The notes under the pieces: generated by a model
Database searches by the model: none
Seen by the model: the letters and a program-made list of their open reading frames with translations, nothing else
Told to the model about the DNA's origin: nothing
In this document: in pieces, positions 10,519 through 18,460 of the stretch
Position numbering within the stretch: the stretch's first letter is position 1
Layout of the letters: every line of letters starts with the position of its first letter
Translations under genes and position numbers: made by a program
DNA from: Asticcacaulis biprosthecium C19
Lineage (GTDB): Bacteria > Pseudomonadota > Alphaproteobacteria > Caulobacterales > Caulobacteraceae
NCBI RefSeq assembly: GCF_000204015.1
Contig: NZ_GL883077.1
Span: 1,232,171 to 1,268,146, forward strand
Direction of reading: 5' to 3'
Length of the DNA stretch: 35,976 nt

Positions 10519-11274
10519 ATGGCCCTGATCGAACTGCCTTCACCCAATTTCAACGAACGCACGACGCCGCCCGATATGGCGGTGTTGCACTATACCGGCA
10601 TGCGCACAGCCCAGGCAGCTCTGGACCGGCTGCGCGACCCCGCGGCCCAGGTGTCCTCGCACTACTGCGTCGATGAAGACGGCAGCGTCTATCGCCTGGT
10701 CGCCGAAGAGCGCCGCGCCTGGCACGCCGGCCTTTCCTTTTGGAAAGGCGCCAGCGACATCAATGGCGTGTCGATCGGTATCGAGATCGTCAATCCCGGC
10801 CATGAGTTCGGCTACCGCGACTTCCCGGCCGCCCAGATCGATGCGGTGATCGGCCTGCTCGACACTATCCGTACGCGCTGGGACATTCCGGATTCCCGAA
10901 TTGTCGGTCATTCGGACGTCGCGCCGGCGCGCAAGGCTGATCCCGGTGAGCGTTTCCCCTGGCCCGTCCTGGCAGATCATGGTCACGGTCTCTGGGTCGA
11001 GCCTGCTTTGCCGCCGGAGGGTGTCATGGGCCCCGCCCTGACGGTCGGCGACACCGGACCCGGCGTCTTTGCCCTGCAGGGCGCGCTGGGCAAGCTGGGC
11101 TACAACATCCTGCCCGGCGGGCCCTATGATGACGAAACCGCGACCCTCGTTCGCGCCTTTCAACGCCACTGGGCGCCGGACCGTATCGGCACCGATCTCG
11201 AAGGCAAGGCGGACGCCCTGACGCGCGTGCGGCTGATGGCTCTACTGCGACACATAACCCTGATGGAGGCCTGA
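10519..11274 (+). CDS. N-acetylmuramoyl-L-alanine amidase (Amidase_2) with PG-binding domain
   Basis: A 251-residue zinc amidase of the AmpD/AmiD family, which cleaves the bond between N-acetylmuramic acid and L-alanine in peptidoglycan or its fragments. Zinc ligands are visible as His24 (AVLHYTG), His131 (VGHSDVAPARKADPG) and Asp141; the SIGIEIVNPG block is also typical. The C-terminal part (about 170-245; TVGDTGPGVFALQGALGKLGY...TLVRAFQRHW) is a PG_binding_1 domain. No signal peptide is evident, so it is either a cytoplasmic recycling amidase or exported in an unusual way. The next gene begins one base after its stop, which implies cotranscription. Confidence 0.9.
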   Translation: MALIELPSPNFNERTTPPDMAVLHYTGMRTAQAALDRLRDPAAQVSSHYCVDEDGSVYRLVAEERRAWHAGLSFWKGASDINGVSIGIEIVNPGHEFGYRDFPAAQIDAVIGLLDTIRTRWDIPDSRIVGHSDVAPARKADPGERFPWPVLADHGHGLWVEPALPPEGVMGPALTVGDTGPGVFALQGALGKLGYNILPGGPYDDETATLVRAFQRHWAPDRIGTDLEGKADALTRVRLMALLRHITLMEA

Positions 11275-11275
11275 C

Positions 11276-11644
11276 ATGACGGATCTACCTGAGCCGGAAA
11301 CCAAATTGCCGTACTTCTTTGCCGGTATGATGGGCTTTGTCGGTGTCATTATGCTGGCCATGGGGTCGCACCCGCCGTCCACGGGAATCCTGGCGACCGG
11401 CGGGCAGTTCCTGCTGCTGCATGCGCCTGCCGTCATGACCATAACGACCCAGCGTGGCTTTAGCGGCGTTTACAAACGCGCGGCCCAGGCCCTGTTGCTG
11501 GTCGGCCCCGCCGTTTTCGCCGGGCAGATAGCGATCCATGCCGGCAGCGGAAATCCCGTTCCCTTTCTGGCCCCGATCGGTGGCGGCCTGACCATACTGG
11601 GCTGGCTCTGCGCTGCGATCGGCGCGATCCGCGCGGTGAAGTAG
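11276..11644 (+). CDS. DUF423-like small membrane protein
   Basis: A 122-residue protein with about four membrane segments. Its layout matches the DUF423 (YgdD) family: a first helix with GFVGVIMLAMGSH, a polar LLLHAPAV where the family has an ALHALA-like motif, and a C-terminal PFLAPIGGGLTILGWL close to the family's ITPIGG..F..GW. The function of that family is unknown. It starts one base after the amidase stop (TGAcATG). rnpB begins about 37 bases downstream. Confidence 0.6.
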   Translation: MTDLPEPETKLPYFFAGMMGFVGVIMLAMGSHPPSTGILATGGQFLLLHAPAVMTITTQRGFSGVYKRAAQALLLVGPAVFAGQIAIHAGSGNPVPFLAPIGGGLTILGWLCAAIGAIRAVK

Positions 11645-11680
11645 CTTGCTTTCCATCGACTTACAGCGCACATAGGCGCC

Positions 11681-12066
<386 letters not shown>

Positions 12067-12171
12067 ATCAAATTCGTTGTCCTGACTTTGCGTGTTGGTT
12101 CCGCGACCGAAGGCCCCGCGGCGGATGCCGTTACCGTCGCAACCGCCGCTCTTGACGCAGGCGTAAGCCGG

Positions 12172-12198
12172 GCGCAGTCTCCCACGTTTGGGAGGCGC
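12172..12198 (+). promoter_or_regulatory. hairpin covering the permease Shine-Dalgarno
   Basis: CTCCCA (12179-12184), loop CGTT, TGGGAG (12189-12194) form a 6-bp stem. GCGC on each side (12172-12175 and 12195-12198) can extend it with a 3-base bulge. The Shine-Dalgarno GGGAGG (12190-12195) is on the 3' arm, 5 bases before ATG 12201, so folding would block ribosome binding. This could be a simple translational control element. A TTGACG at 12152-12157 lies upstream; if it is the promoter -35, transcription would start near or inside the hairpin and the element might not form. Confidence 0.4.
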
Positions 12199-12200
12199 GT

Positions 12201-13544
12201 ATGGACTCAGCGAAAAAAGTTGGCCTGTGGGACATCGTCCTTTATGCCGTCGCCATGAATTTTGGCATCCGCTGGCTGGCTGTCGGTGCCGCGACAGGGC
12301 CCGTCGCCATTCCCATCTGGATCCTTGCCGCCATCCTGTTCCTGGTGCCCTTGTCCCTGGCCACAATGGCGCTGTCGGAGAAATTTCCCGGTGAAGGCGC
12401 CATCTATGCCTGGACGCGCGAGACCATGGGGCCGTTCGCCGGATTTCTGTGCGGCTGGATCTATTGGGCGTGCAACCTGCCCTTCTTTGCCTCGCTGATC
12501 GTCTTCGTCATTAATCTGGCCGCCGGGGTTATCGGTGGCGATGTCGCGGCGGCGTTGCGGCACCCGGCCGGCGCCCTGGCTGCAACCGCGGTCATCGTTG
12601 TCGTCATGGCGTTCACCCACGCCCGCGGCATCGGCACCGGCAAGTGGATTTCCAGCATTGGCGCCGTGGTGTCGATCATCCTGGCCCTGTTTATCATTGG
12701 CGCCGGCTTCCGCCTGGCCGGCGTTCAGGGCTCGGCCACCGATTTCGCCACTGCCGACTACCTGCCGAAACTGGACGCCAATGCCGCCGTGCTGTGGGCA
12801 ACCATGGTCTTCGCCTATGGTGGCGCGGAAGGCGTCGCCCTGTTGCGCAACGAGGCCAAAGGCGGAGCGCGGACCATTGTCACCGCCCTGATTATGGTCG
12901 GGGCCGGCCTGACCGTGGCCTATGTGTTGGGCACGGCCGGCATGCTGATGATCCTGCCTCAGGCGGAAGCTTCGGCTCTGGGCGGCTTGCCCGATGCGCT
13001 GGGCGTGGCGGCACAGAAGCTGGGCGTGGCCAATCTGGGCCCGTGGCTGGTTGGTGGGCTGGCGATCGTGATGCTGGGCGGGCTCAATGCCTGGTTTGGT
13101 GTGGCAGCGCGGTTGCCCTTCGCCGTCGGTATCGACAACATGCTGCCCGCCGTCATCGGTCGGCGAGATCCCAAGACCGGCGCGCCGTATGTCGCGATCT
13201 TGCTGCAGGCGTTTCTGGTCATTGTCATCACTGCCCTGACCCAGGTGGGCGTCGATAGCCTCAATAAGCTCTATGGCCTGATCCAGGCCATGTCGACCCT
13301 GACCTATACTTTGCCATTCCTGTTCCTTTTTGCCGCCTGGTGGAAGGCCGATGCGCGGCCATGGGCACGGTGGACGGCTGTGCTTGGTTTCCTGGTGGCG
13401 CTCAGCGGCGTCTTGTGCAGCCTGGTGCCGGGTGCGGGAACGACTGTTGCCGATGTCCTGAAACTGGCCGGGTCGGGCGCCGTCCTGGTGGTGTCGGGCT
13501 GCATCATCTATCTGGCTTACCTCCTGCGAAAGAAAGCGTCATGA
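12201..13544 (+). CDS. APC-family amino acid/amine permease
   Basis: A 447-residue integral membrane protein with about 12 hydrophobic helices and the features of the amino acid-polyamine-organocation superfamily: a broken first helix (LWDIVLYAVAMNFGIRWLAVGAATG), PGEGAIYAWTRETMGPFAGFLCGWIYW between helices 2 and 3, and FAYGGAEGVALLRNEAKGG after helix 6. It imports an amino acid or amine; the substrate cannot be read from sequence. Its stop overlaps the start of the Rieske oxygenase (ATGA, 13541-13544), so uptake and oxidation of the same compound is a reasonable inference. Start ATG 12201 has GGGAGG at an ideal distance. Confidence 0.88.
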   Translation: MDSAKKVGLWDIVLYAVAMNFGIRWLAVGAATGPVAIPIWILAAILFLVPLSLATMALSEKFPGEGAIYAWTRETMGPFAGFLCGWIYWACNLPFFASLIVFVINLAAGVIGGDVAAALRHPAGALAATAVIVVVMAFTHARGIGTGKWISSIGAVVSIILALFIIGAGFRLAGVQGSATDFATADYLPKLDANAAVLWATMVFAYGGAEGVALLRNEAKGGARTIVTALIMVGAGLTVAYVLGTAGMLMILPQAEASALGGLPDALGVAAQKLGVANLGPWLVGGLAIVMLGGLNAWFGVAARLPFAVGIDNMLPAVIGRRDPKTGAPYVAILLQAFLVIVITALTQVGVDSLNKLYGLIQAMSTLTYTLPFLFLFAAWWKADARPWARWTAVLGFLVALSGVLCSLVPGAGTTVADVLKLAGSGAVLVVSGCIIYLAYLLRKKAS

Positions 13545-14575
13545 GTCACGACACGGCCCCCAAGCTCAGTGCTATCGTCACTGCGCCGGCCGATTGGTAT
13601 GTCGATCCCGCTCTGTGGCAGGTCGAACGGCGCAAGGTCTTCGCCGGCAACTGGCAATTCCTATGTCACGAAAGCGATGTCGAAGCGCCGCGGCAATGGC
13701 GTGCCGATGTCCTGGCCGGCTACCCAGTGGTCGCCGTGCGTGGCGATGACGGCGTGTTGCGCGGCTTCCACAATGTCTGCCGCCACCGTGCCGGTCCACT
13801 GGTCAAGGACGAGGCCGGCGTCTGCGATGGTCATCTGACCTGCGAATACCATGGCTGGAAGTACATGCTGGACGGCCGGCTGCGCATGGCGCGGGACTTC
13901 GGCGCGGCCTCCGATTTCGACCCGCGCGAGTACGGTCTGTTCCCCATCCGCCTGGCCGTGTGGCGCGGCCTGGTCTTTGCCGGCCTGAACGAGGTTCTGC
14001 CGGACCTGGACGAAGAGCTGAAGCCGCTGGACGCGCGGCTGGGTGTGCTCGACTGGTCGGGCTTTCGGGTGGGGTTGCGCCGTTCGCACCTGCTGGACTG
14101 CAACTGGAAGACCTATGTCGAGAACTATCTCGAAGGCTATCACGTGCCCAATGTCCATCCGAGCCTCGATGCCGAGATCCTGTCGGACCAGTACAAGGTG
14201 ACGGTTGACGGCAAGGTGGCGCTGCACGAGGTGCCGCCGCGGTCGCAGGATGCGGTCTATGATGGCGTCTGGGCGTGGCTGTGGCCCAATGTCGCCATCA
14301 ATGTCTATCAGCGCGGCCTGATGATCGAGCGCATGTCGCCGGTTGGTCACGACAACACGCGGCTGGACTATACCTATTTGACGCCGGGCGGAGAAAAGGT
14401 GGCCGCCGAGACGCTGGCCATGTCCGATCAGGTGACGGCCGAGGACAAATGGATCGCCGAAAGGGTCCAGGAAAACCTGAATGCCGGGGTTTATCGGACG
14501 GGGCGGTTGTCGCCGAAGCACGAGATTGCCGTGGCGGCATTCCAGACCTGGGTGAGGGATGCATTGGAGATTTAA
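13541..14575 (+). CDS. Rieske non-heme iron oxygenase, alpha subunit
   Basis: A 344-residue ring-hydroxylating-type oxygenase. The Rieske [2Fe-2S] ligands are Cys80-X-His82 (CRHRAG) and Cys101-X2-His104 (CEYHGWKY). The mononuclear iron site has His201 and His206 (ENYLEGYHVPNVHP) and probably Asp302 (AEDKWIAERVQ). The short length, NWKTYVENYLEGYH and the C-terminal VQENLNAG...GRLSP..E...FQTWV are closer to choline/carnitine/betaine monooxygenase-type members than to aromatic dioxygenases. ATG 13541 overlaps the permease stop; earlier in-frame codons lie inside the permease and are rejected. No reductase or ferredoxin gene is adjacent, so electrons must come from elsewhere. The substrate is unknown; a quaternary amine or amino acid derivative is an inference. 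Confidence 0.9.
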   Translation: MSHDTAPKLSAIVTAPADWYVDPALWQVERRKVFAGNWQFLCHESDVEAPRQWRADVLAGYPVVAVRGDDGVLRGFHNVCRHRAGPLVKDEAGVCDGHLTCEYHGWKYMLDGRLRMARDFGAASDFDPREYGLFPIRLAVWRGLVFAGLNEVLPDLDEELKPLDARLGVLDWSGFRVGLRRSHLLDCNWKTYVENYLEGYHVPNVHPSLDAEILSDQYKVTVDGKVALHEVPPRSQDAVYDGVWAWLWPNVAINVYQRGLMIERMSPVGHDNTRLDYTYLTPGGEKVAAETLAMSDQVTAEDKWIAERVQENLNAGVYRTGRLSPKHEIAVAAFQTWVRDALEI

Positions 14576-14604
14576 CTTATCGTATGGTGATTGACGGCTA
14601 AGAA

Positions 14605-14690
14605 GACCCCTCCGTCTCGACGCGTTTCGCCCCGTAGGGGGCTCACTTGCTCGCCACCTCCCCATCTTCGATAGGGAGGAGAAGAAAGAA
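14605..14690 (+). repeat. palindromic intergenic repeat, copy 1
   Basis: A C-rich block (CCCCTCC...CCCCGTAGGGGG) leads into GCTCACTTGCTCGCCA and a hairpin: CCTCCC (14657-14662), ATC-TTC-GAT, GGGAGG (14674-14679), followed by AGAAGAAAGAA. The same order, GCTCgCTTGCTCaCCA then CTCCCCATCTTC..ATGGGAGGAGAAGgAAGAA, recurs at 34263-34330. It is a dispersed REP-like element rather than a gene. It may also act as a terminator after the Rieske gene, but no U-tract follows. Confidence 0.65.
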
Positions 14691-14794
14691 CAGGTGCCGC
14701 GCTTATGAAGACGTCATAAAACCTACACCGGTCTGGTAAAAACCCGACACAAAACCCGGTCATCAGGGACTTCCCAATTCTCGAGGAGGCTCCC

Positions 14795-17233
14795 GTGTCC
14801 GAACATCATCTTACTGGCCGTCATGACGACGGCGATATCCAGCTCAACACCTCGGCCAATCCCAGCCTGAACGATATGATCGCCGAACGGGGTTCGCGCC
14901 GGCAGATCCTGGGCGGCATGGCCTCGGTGGCCGCCCTGTTCGGTCTCAGCGCCTGCGGCAACGATAAGAGCGACTATAAGGTCGGGGCACCGATCCTGGC
15001 GGGATCGTCGGGCGCCTCGTCCTCGGGCCGCGTGGTCACCCTGACCGGCGTCCCGGGTGAGGCCACCGATCCGAAGTGGACTCAGGTCTCCGGCCCCGCG
15101 GTCACCCTGACCACGGTCGATGCCGTTACGGCGACCTTCGTGGCGCCGTCGGTCTTTACCGCTACCGACCTTGTTTTCGCCTTCTCGGGGACCCGCAACG
15201 GCGCGGCCGTCAGCCAAGCCACCGTTCTGACCGTCAGCCCGGCCCAGCTCGGTTTCCCCGCCATCGCCAAGAACCGTGACGACGTCGTCACCGTGCCGGA
15301 AGGCTACAAGGTCACGGTGCTGTACCGGATGGGCGATCCGATCCTGGCCGGCGTTGCGGCCTTCGCCAACAACGGGACGGACACGAACTTTGCAGGGCGC
15401 GCCGGCGATCACCACGACGGCATGGCCTATTTCGGCCTGAACGCCGGCGGAACGCGTGATGATTTAAGCTCGGTGCGCGGCCTGCTGGTCATGAACCACG
15501 AGAACATCACCGACCAGTACCTGCACACTTCGGGCCCGACCTCGGCCGGCGGCGTCCGTCCGGAAGCCGAAGCCATCAAGGAAATCGAAGCCCACGGCGT
15601 CAGTGTCGTCGAAGTCGTCCAGACTGGCGGCGCCTGGACCTACGTCCAGGGCAGTGCCTTCAACCGCCGGGTCACGCCGAACACACCGACGACCTTGCGC
15701 GGGCCTGTGCGCGGCGACGCCCTGGTGAAGACGGCCTATTCCACCGACGGCACGGCCGGCCGCGGCACGGTCAACAACTGCGCCAACGGCTATAGCGCCT
15801 GGGGAACCTATCTGACCTGCGAGGAAAACTGGGCCGGTTATTTCCGTCGCGCCGCCGGTGACAATGCCGCGCGCACGGCCAAGGAGGTCACCGCGCTGGG
15901 ACGTTATGGTCTCTCGGCCGGCGCCGGTGGGGCCGGCAACTGGGCCTCGGTGACGGCGGCCAATGCGGCTGACCAGTCGCTGTTCTCCAAGTGGAACCTC
16001 ACGGTGACCGCGGCCGACGCGACGGGCGATTACCGCAACGAAGCCAACCAGTATGGCTGGGTCGTCGAAATCGATCCGTACAATCCGGCCGCGACGCCGC
16101 GCAAGCGCACGGCTTTGGGCCGCATGGGCCACGAAGGCGCCTGGCCGGCCCCGTTCGTCGCCGGCCGCAAGCCGGTCTTCTATATGGGTGACGATTCGCG
16201 CGGCGAATATTTCTACAAGTTCGTCTCCGCAACCGCGTGGAGCGAGGCCGACGCCACGGCGACCGACCGCCTGGCCATCGGCGACAAATATCTCGACAAC
16301 GGCACCCTCTATGTCGCGCGTTTCGACGCCACCGGCCAGGGCGTGTGGTTGCCGCTGACCTTCGGCACCGGCCCGCTAACCGCTGCCAATGCCGCCTACG
16401 CTTTCGCCAGCCAGGCCGACGTCCTGGTCAATGCCCGTCTGGCCGCCGACGCCCTGGGCGCCACCAAGATGGACCGTCCGGAATGGGCCGCCGTCAATCC
16501 GGCCAATGGCGAGGTCTACCTGACCCTGACCAACAACAACGCGTCCTTACGTCCGCTGAATGGCACCAATGCCGCCAATCCGCGCCACTATAACGATCCG
16601 AAGGGGGCTGCGAACCAGTTCGGCAACCCCAATGGCCACATCATCCGTCTCCACGAAGCCGGCGACACCCCGGAAGCGACCAGCTTCCAGTGGGACATCT
16701 ACGCCTTTGGCGCCGGTTCCGACCTGGATGCTGCGATCAATGTCTCGGGCCTGACCGCTGACAACGACTTCTCCAGCCCCGACGGCCTGTGGTTCTCGCG
16801 TGCGTCCAGCCCTGCCGGCAAGGTCAATCCGCTGCTGTGGATCCAGACCGACGACGGCGCCTTTACCGATGTGACCAACAATCAAATGCTGGCGGCCATG
16901 CCGGGCAAAGTCGGCGACGGGGGTGCGAAGACCATCACCAACACCGGCGCAGGTGGCGCCACGGCTACGCAGGCGACCTTCGTCGGCAAGGCGCCGGGTC
17001 TGCAATTGCGCCGCTTCCTGGTCGGTCCGAAGGAATGCGAGATCACCGGTATCGACTCGACGCCGGACGGCCGCACCCTGTTCGTCAACATCCAGCATCC
17101 GGGTGAAGCTGGTACCGCCGCGGCACCGTCGTCCAACTGGCCGGCCAGCCAGTCGGGCGCGGCGGCCGGTTCGCGTCCGCGGTCGGCTACGATCGTGGTC
17201 ACCAAGAACGACGGTGGCGTGGTCGCGCTGTAA
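14795..17233 (+). CDS. phoX: PhoX-family alkaline phosphatase, Tat-exported lipoprotein
   Basis: An 812-residue protein of the PhoX (DUF839) family, secreted Ca/Fe-dependent phosphatases that release phosphate from esters. A twin-arginine signal (SRRQILGG, about residue 35) is followed by a lipobox-like LSAC (about 52-55). Residues 60-150 form a beta-rich, Ig/PKD-like insert (TQVSGPAVTLTTVDAVTATF). Typical PhoX blocks follow: DHHDGMAYFGL, LLVMNHEN (near 235), HEGAWPAPF, YMGDDSRGEYFYKF (near 466), RPEWAAVNPANGEVYLTLTN, SPDGLWFS, LLWIQTDDG and the late GPKECEITGIDSTPDGRTLF. The start is GTG 14795 with a strong GAGGAGG at 14783-14789. It is monocistronic. No convincing Pho box was found upstream. 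Confidence 0.88.
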   Translation: MSEHHLTGRHDDGDIQLNTSANPSLNDMIAERGSRRQILGGMASVAALFGLSACGNDKSDYKVGAPILAGSSGASSSGRVVTLTGVPGEATDPKWTQVSGPAVTLTTVDAVTATFVAPSVFTATDLVFAFSGTRNGAAVSQATVLTVSPAQLGFPAIAKNRDDVVTVPEGYKVTVLYRMGDPILAGVAAFANNGTDTNFAGRAGDHHDGMAYFGLNAGGTRDDLSSVRGLLVMNHENITDQYLHTSGPTSAGGVRPEAEAIKEIEAHGVSVVEVVQTGGAWTYVQGSAFNRRVTPNTPTTLRGPVRGDALVKTAYSTDGTAGRGTVNNCANGYSAWGTYLTCEENWAGYFRRAAGDNAARTAKEVTALGRYGLSAGAGGAGNWASVTAANAADQSLFSKWNLTVTAADATGDYRNEANQYGWVVEIDPYNPAATPRKRTALGRMGHEGAWPAPFVAGRKPVFYMGDDSRGEYFYKFVSATAWSEADATATDRLAIGDKYLDNGTLYVARFDATGQGVWLPLTFGTGPLTAANAAYAFASQADVLVNARLAADALGATKMDRPEWAAVNPANGEVYLTLTNNNASLRPLNGTNAANPRHYNDPKGAANQFGNPNGHIIRLHEAGDTPEATSFQWDIYAFGAGSDLDAAINVSGLTADNDFSSPDGLWFSRASSPAGKVNPLLWIQTDDGAFTDVTNNQMLAAMPGKVGDGGAKTITNTGAGGATATQATFVGKAPGLQLRRFLVGPKECEITGIDSTPDGRTLFVNIQHPGEAGTAAAPSSNWPASQSGAAAGSRPRSATIVVTKNDGGVVAL

Positions 17234-17336
17234 GGCGCAAGTTCTGACGTCTCCAATGCCGATGGTCGTGGCCTGTTCTCCATTATGGGAGGGCAGGTCA
17301 CGGGTCGTCGGCATTTTGCGTTTTCGGGCCCTATAG

Positions 17337-17546
17337 CGGCCGCTCGACCTCGGCCGCAACGACCGCGCCCAGCCTCTGGCCGCCTGGATAGCCGAAGACA
17401 GCATCGGCGCGCTGATCGACGAATACTTGGGCGTGCGCAACCCGTTGAGCCATCCTGAAATCCGTGATGATCCGAGGCTAAAAATTCCTGTCCATCGAAT
17501 CCAACGGACACTCTGTTTCAGGATGGTTGTGAAGCCGGGTGGATAG
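17337..17546 (+). pseudogene. decayed coding remnant
   Basis: A 69-codon open stretch ends at TAG 17544-17546 and is closed upstream by TAG 17334-17336. It has no good start codon. The translated text is protein-like in its first two thirds (LGRNDRAQPLAAWIAEDSIG, then ALIDEYLGVRNPLSHPEIRD), with normal codon bias for this genome, and turns into unlikely sequence afterwards. I read it as a fragment of a formerly longer gene. The family is not recognised. Confidence 0.35.
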
Positions 17547-17581
17547 CCGGACGTATCTTGAAGAGGGGAGCCACAGATCAT

Positions 17582-17618
17582 CACGGATGCCGCTTCGCGG
17601 ACACGGATCGACACGGAT
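17582..17618 (+). repeat. phased CACGGAT repeats
   Basis: CACGGAT occurs at 17582, 17602 and 17612, that is, in 10-base register, with a small CCGC-TTC-GCGG palindrome (17590-17600) in the skipped position. Related 10-base phased GGAA/ACGGA repeats occur in the other large noncoding stretch at 31903-32170. The function is unknown. Confidence 0.5.
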
Positions 17619-17846
17619 TTCATTGTGGGAGAGCCGGTCGCTCGAAATCACCCCGATCTCAGGGCGTTGCTATCGCGCGACGTCGATGAAGCTGACATTT
17701 CATCCCCAGCCATCGCGGTAAAATCCGGGATGGATCCCCACCGTTTGCAGAAAATTAATAAAAATCAGACTTTTGTCGCCAATTCCTGAGTATTTTTGCG
17801 CATATGTTCTATGTATGTTCCTGTTATTGCTGTCCTTTCTTCTTCA

Positions 17847-17902
17847 GAATCCGGTTTAAGTGTGGCCTAGAGTCATTGCGTCCCATTTAATCCCATGTTA
17901 AC
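17847..17902 (+). promoter_or_regulatory. mraZ/dcw control region: GANTC sites, CtrA box, MraZ-type repeats
   Basis: Three kinds of site are packed here. GAATC (17847-17851) and GAGTC (17870-17874) are GANTC sites, the target of the CcrM methyltransferase. TTAA-TCCCATG-TTAAC (17887-17902) is a perfect CtrA consensus. TCCCA at 17881-17885 and 17891-17895 are direct repeats with a 5-base spacer; read on the other strand they are TGGGA-N5-TGGGA, the arrangement described for MraZ operators in E. coli. The second TCCCA lies in the CtrA spacer, so CtrA and MraZ would compete. Binding by either is inferred, not shown. Confidence 0.6.
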
Positions 17903-17968
17903 TCTAAGGGGTGGTGCGGCGCTTCGGCCCCGTCCAGGCTGGGACTTTTACGGGGCCAATGACATTTC

Positions 17969-17990
17969 AGGGAGCGGGCTGATAAGCCCG
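17969..17990 (+). promoter_or_regulatory. Shine-Dalgarno plus hairpin before mraZ
   Basis: AGGGAG (17969-17974) is directly followed by a perfect hairpin, CGGGCT-GATA-AGCCCG (17975-17990), then GC and the GTG start (17993). The linear distance from Shine-Dalgarno to start is about 18 bases, too long. If the hairpin folds, the effective distance becomes 2 bases to GTG 17993 or 8 bases to TTG 17999. Such a hairpin could set translation of MraZ. Confidence 0.45.
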
Positions 17991-17992
17991 GC

Positions 17993-18460
17993 GTGGGCTT
18001 GTTTCTCTCGAGTCACGAGAAGCAATTGGATGGTAAGCGTCGCCTGCTGGTGCCGTCGGACTATCGCGCCTCTGCGCTTCAGCCCCATGAGGGTGTCGAT
18101 CCTTTTGAGGGCGTCTACTGTTTCGCCGCCATCAACGCGCCCTGCCTCGAATGCGGTGGTGCCGCCTTTTTCGCCACCTACCGCGATGTGATCGACGAAT
18201 ACCCAAAGCTGTCGCCGACCCGCGCCGCCCTGCAACGCCGCTTCTATGCCTCGATGAACCGTCTGGGCTTCGATACCGCTGGCCGTATCACTCTGCCCGA
18301 AAAGCTATGCGATCAGTTCAACCTCTCCGGTGACGTCGTCCTGGCCGGCCTTGGCGAGTCCTTCCAGATCTGGGAGCCGAGCGCCTATGAGGCCTGGGCC
18401 GCCGAGCAGGACAAGCTGGTCGAGGACGCCTTCGCCAAGCGGGAGGTGTTGTATCAATGA
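17993..18460 (+). CDS. mraZ: MraZ transcriptional regulator
   Basis: A 155-residue protein with two SpoVT-AbrB-like MraZ domains, the first gene of most dcw clusters and a repressor of its own operon in E. coli. Visible marks are FLSSHEKQLDGKRRLLVPSDYR at the start and LGFDTAGRITLPEKL in the second half, both carrying the D-x-x-x-R pattern. The annotated start is GTG 17993. TTG 17999 would give MFLSSHEKQLD, closer to the family N-terminus, and is a real alternative; there is no ATG in a suitable place. The last bases overlap rsmH (ATGA). Confidence 0.95.
   Translation: MGLFLSSHEKQLDGKRRLLVPSDYRASALQPHEGVDPFEGVYCFAAINAPCLECGGAAFFATYRDVIDEYPKLSPTRAALQRRFYASMNRLGFDTAGRITLPEKLCDQFNLSGDVVLAGLGESFQIWEPSAYEAWAAEQDKLVEDAFAKREVLYQ

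Larger units (their letters stand above)
17234..17880 (+). other. gene-poor stretch before mraZ
   Basis: About 650 bases without an intact gene. It contains a decayed coding remnant (17337-17546), CACGGAT repeats (17582-17618) and then an AT-rich segment (about 17740-17830) just before the dcw control region. No promoter could be defined confidently. The compositional patchwork suggests accumulated debris between the PhoX gene and the dcw cluster. Confidence 0.6.

Noticed and set aside
13340-13540. N-terminal extension of the Rieske oxygenase
   Set aside because: It lies inside the permease in another frame; ATG 13541 with ATGA overlap gives the normal protein beginning.
14711-14728. Pho box in front of phoX (ACGTCAT-AAAA-CCTACAC)
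   Set aside because: Only the first half resembles CTGTCAT; the second half matches too poorly to support a PhoB site.
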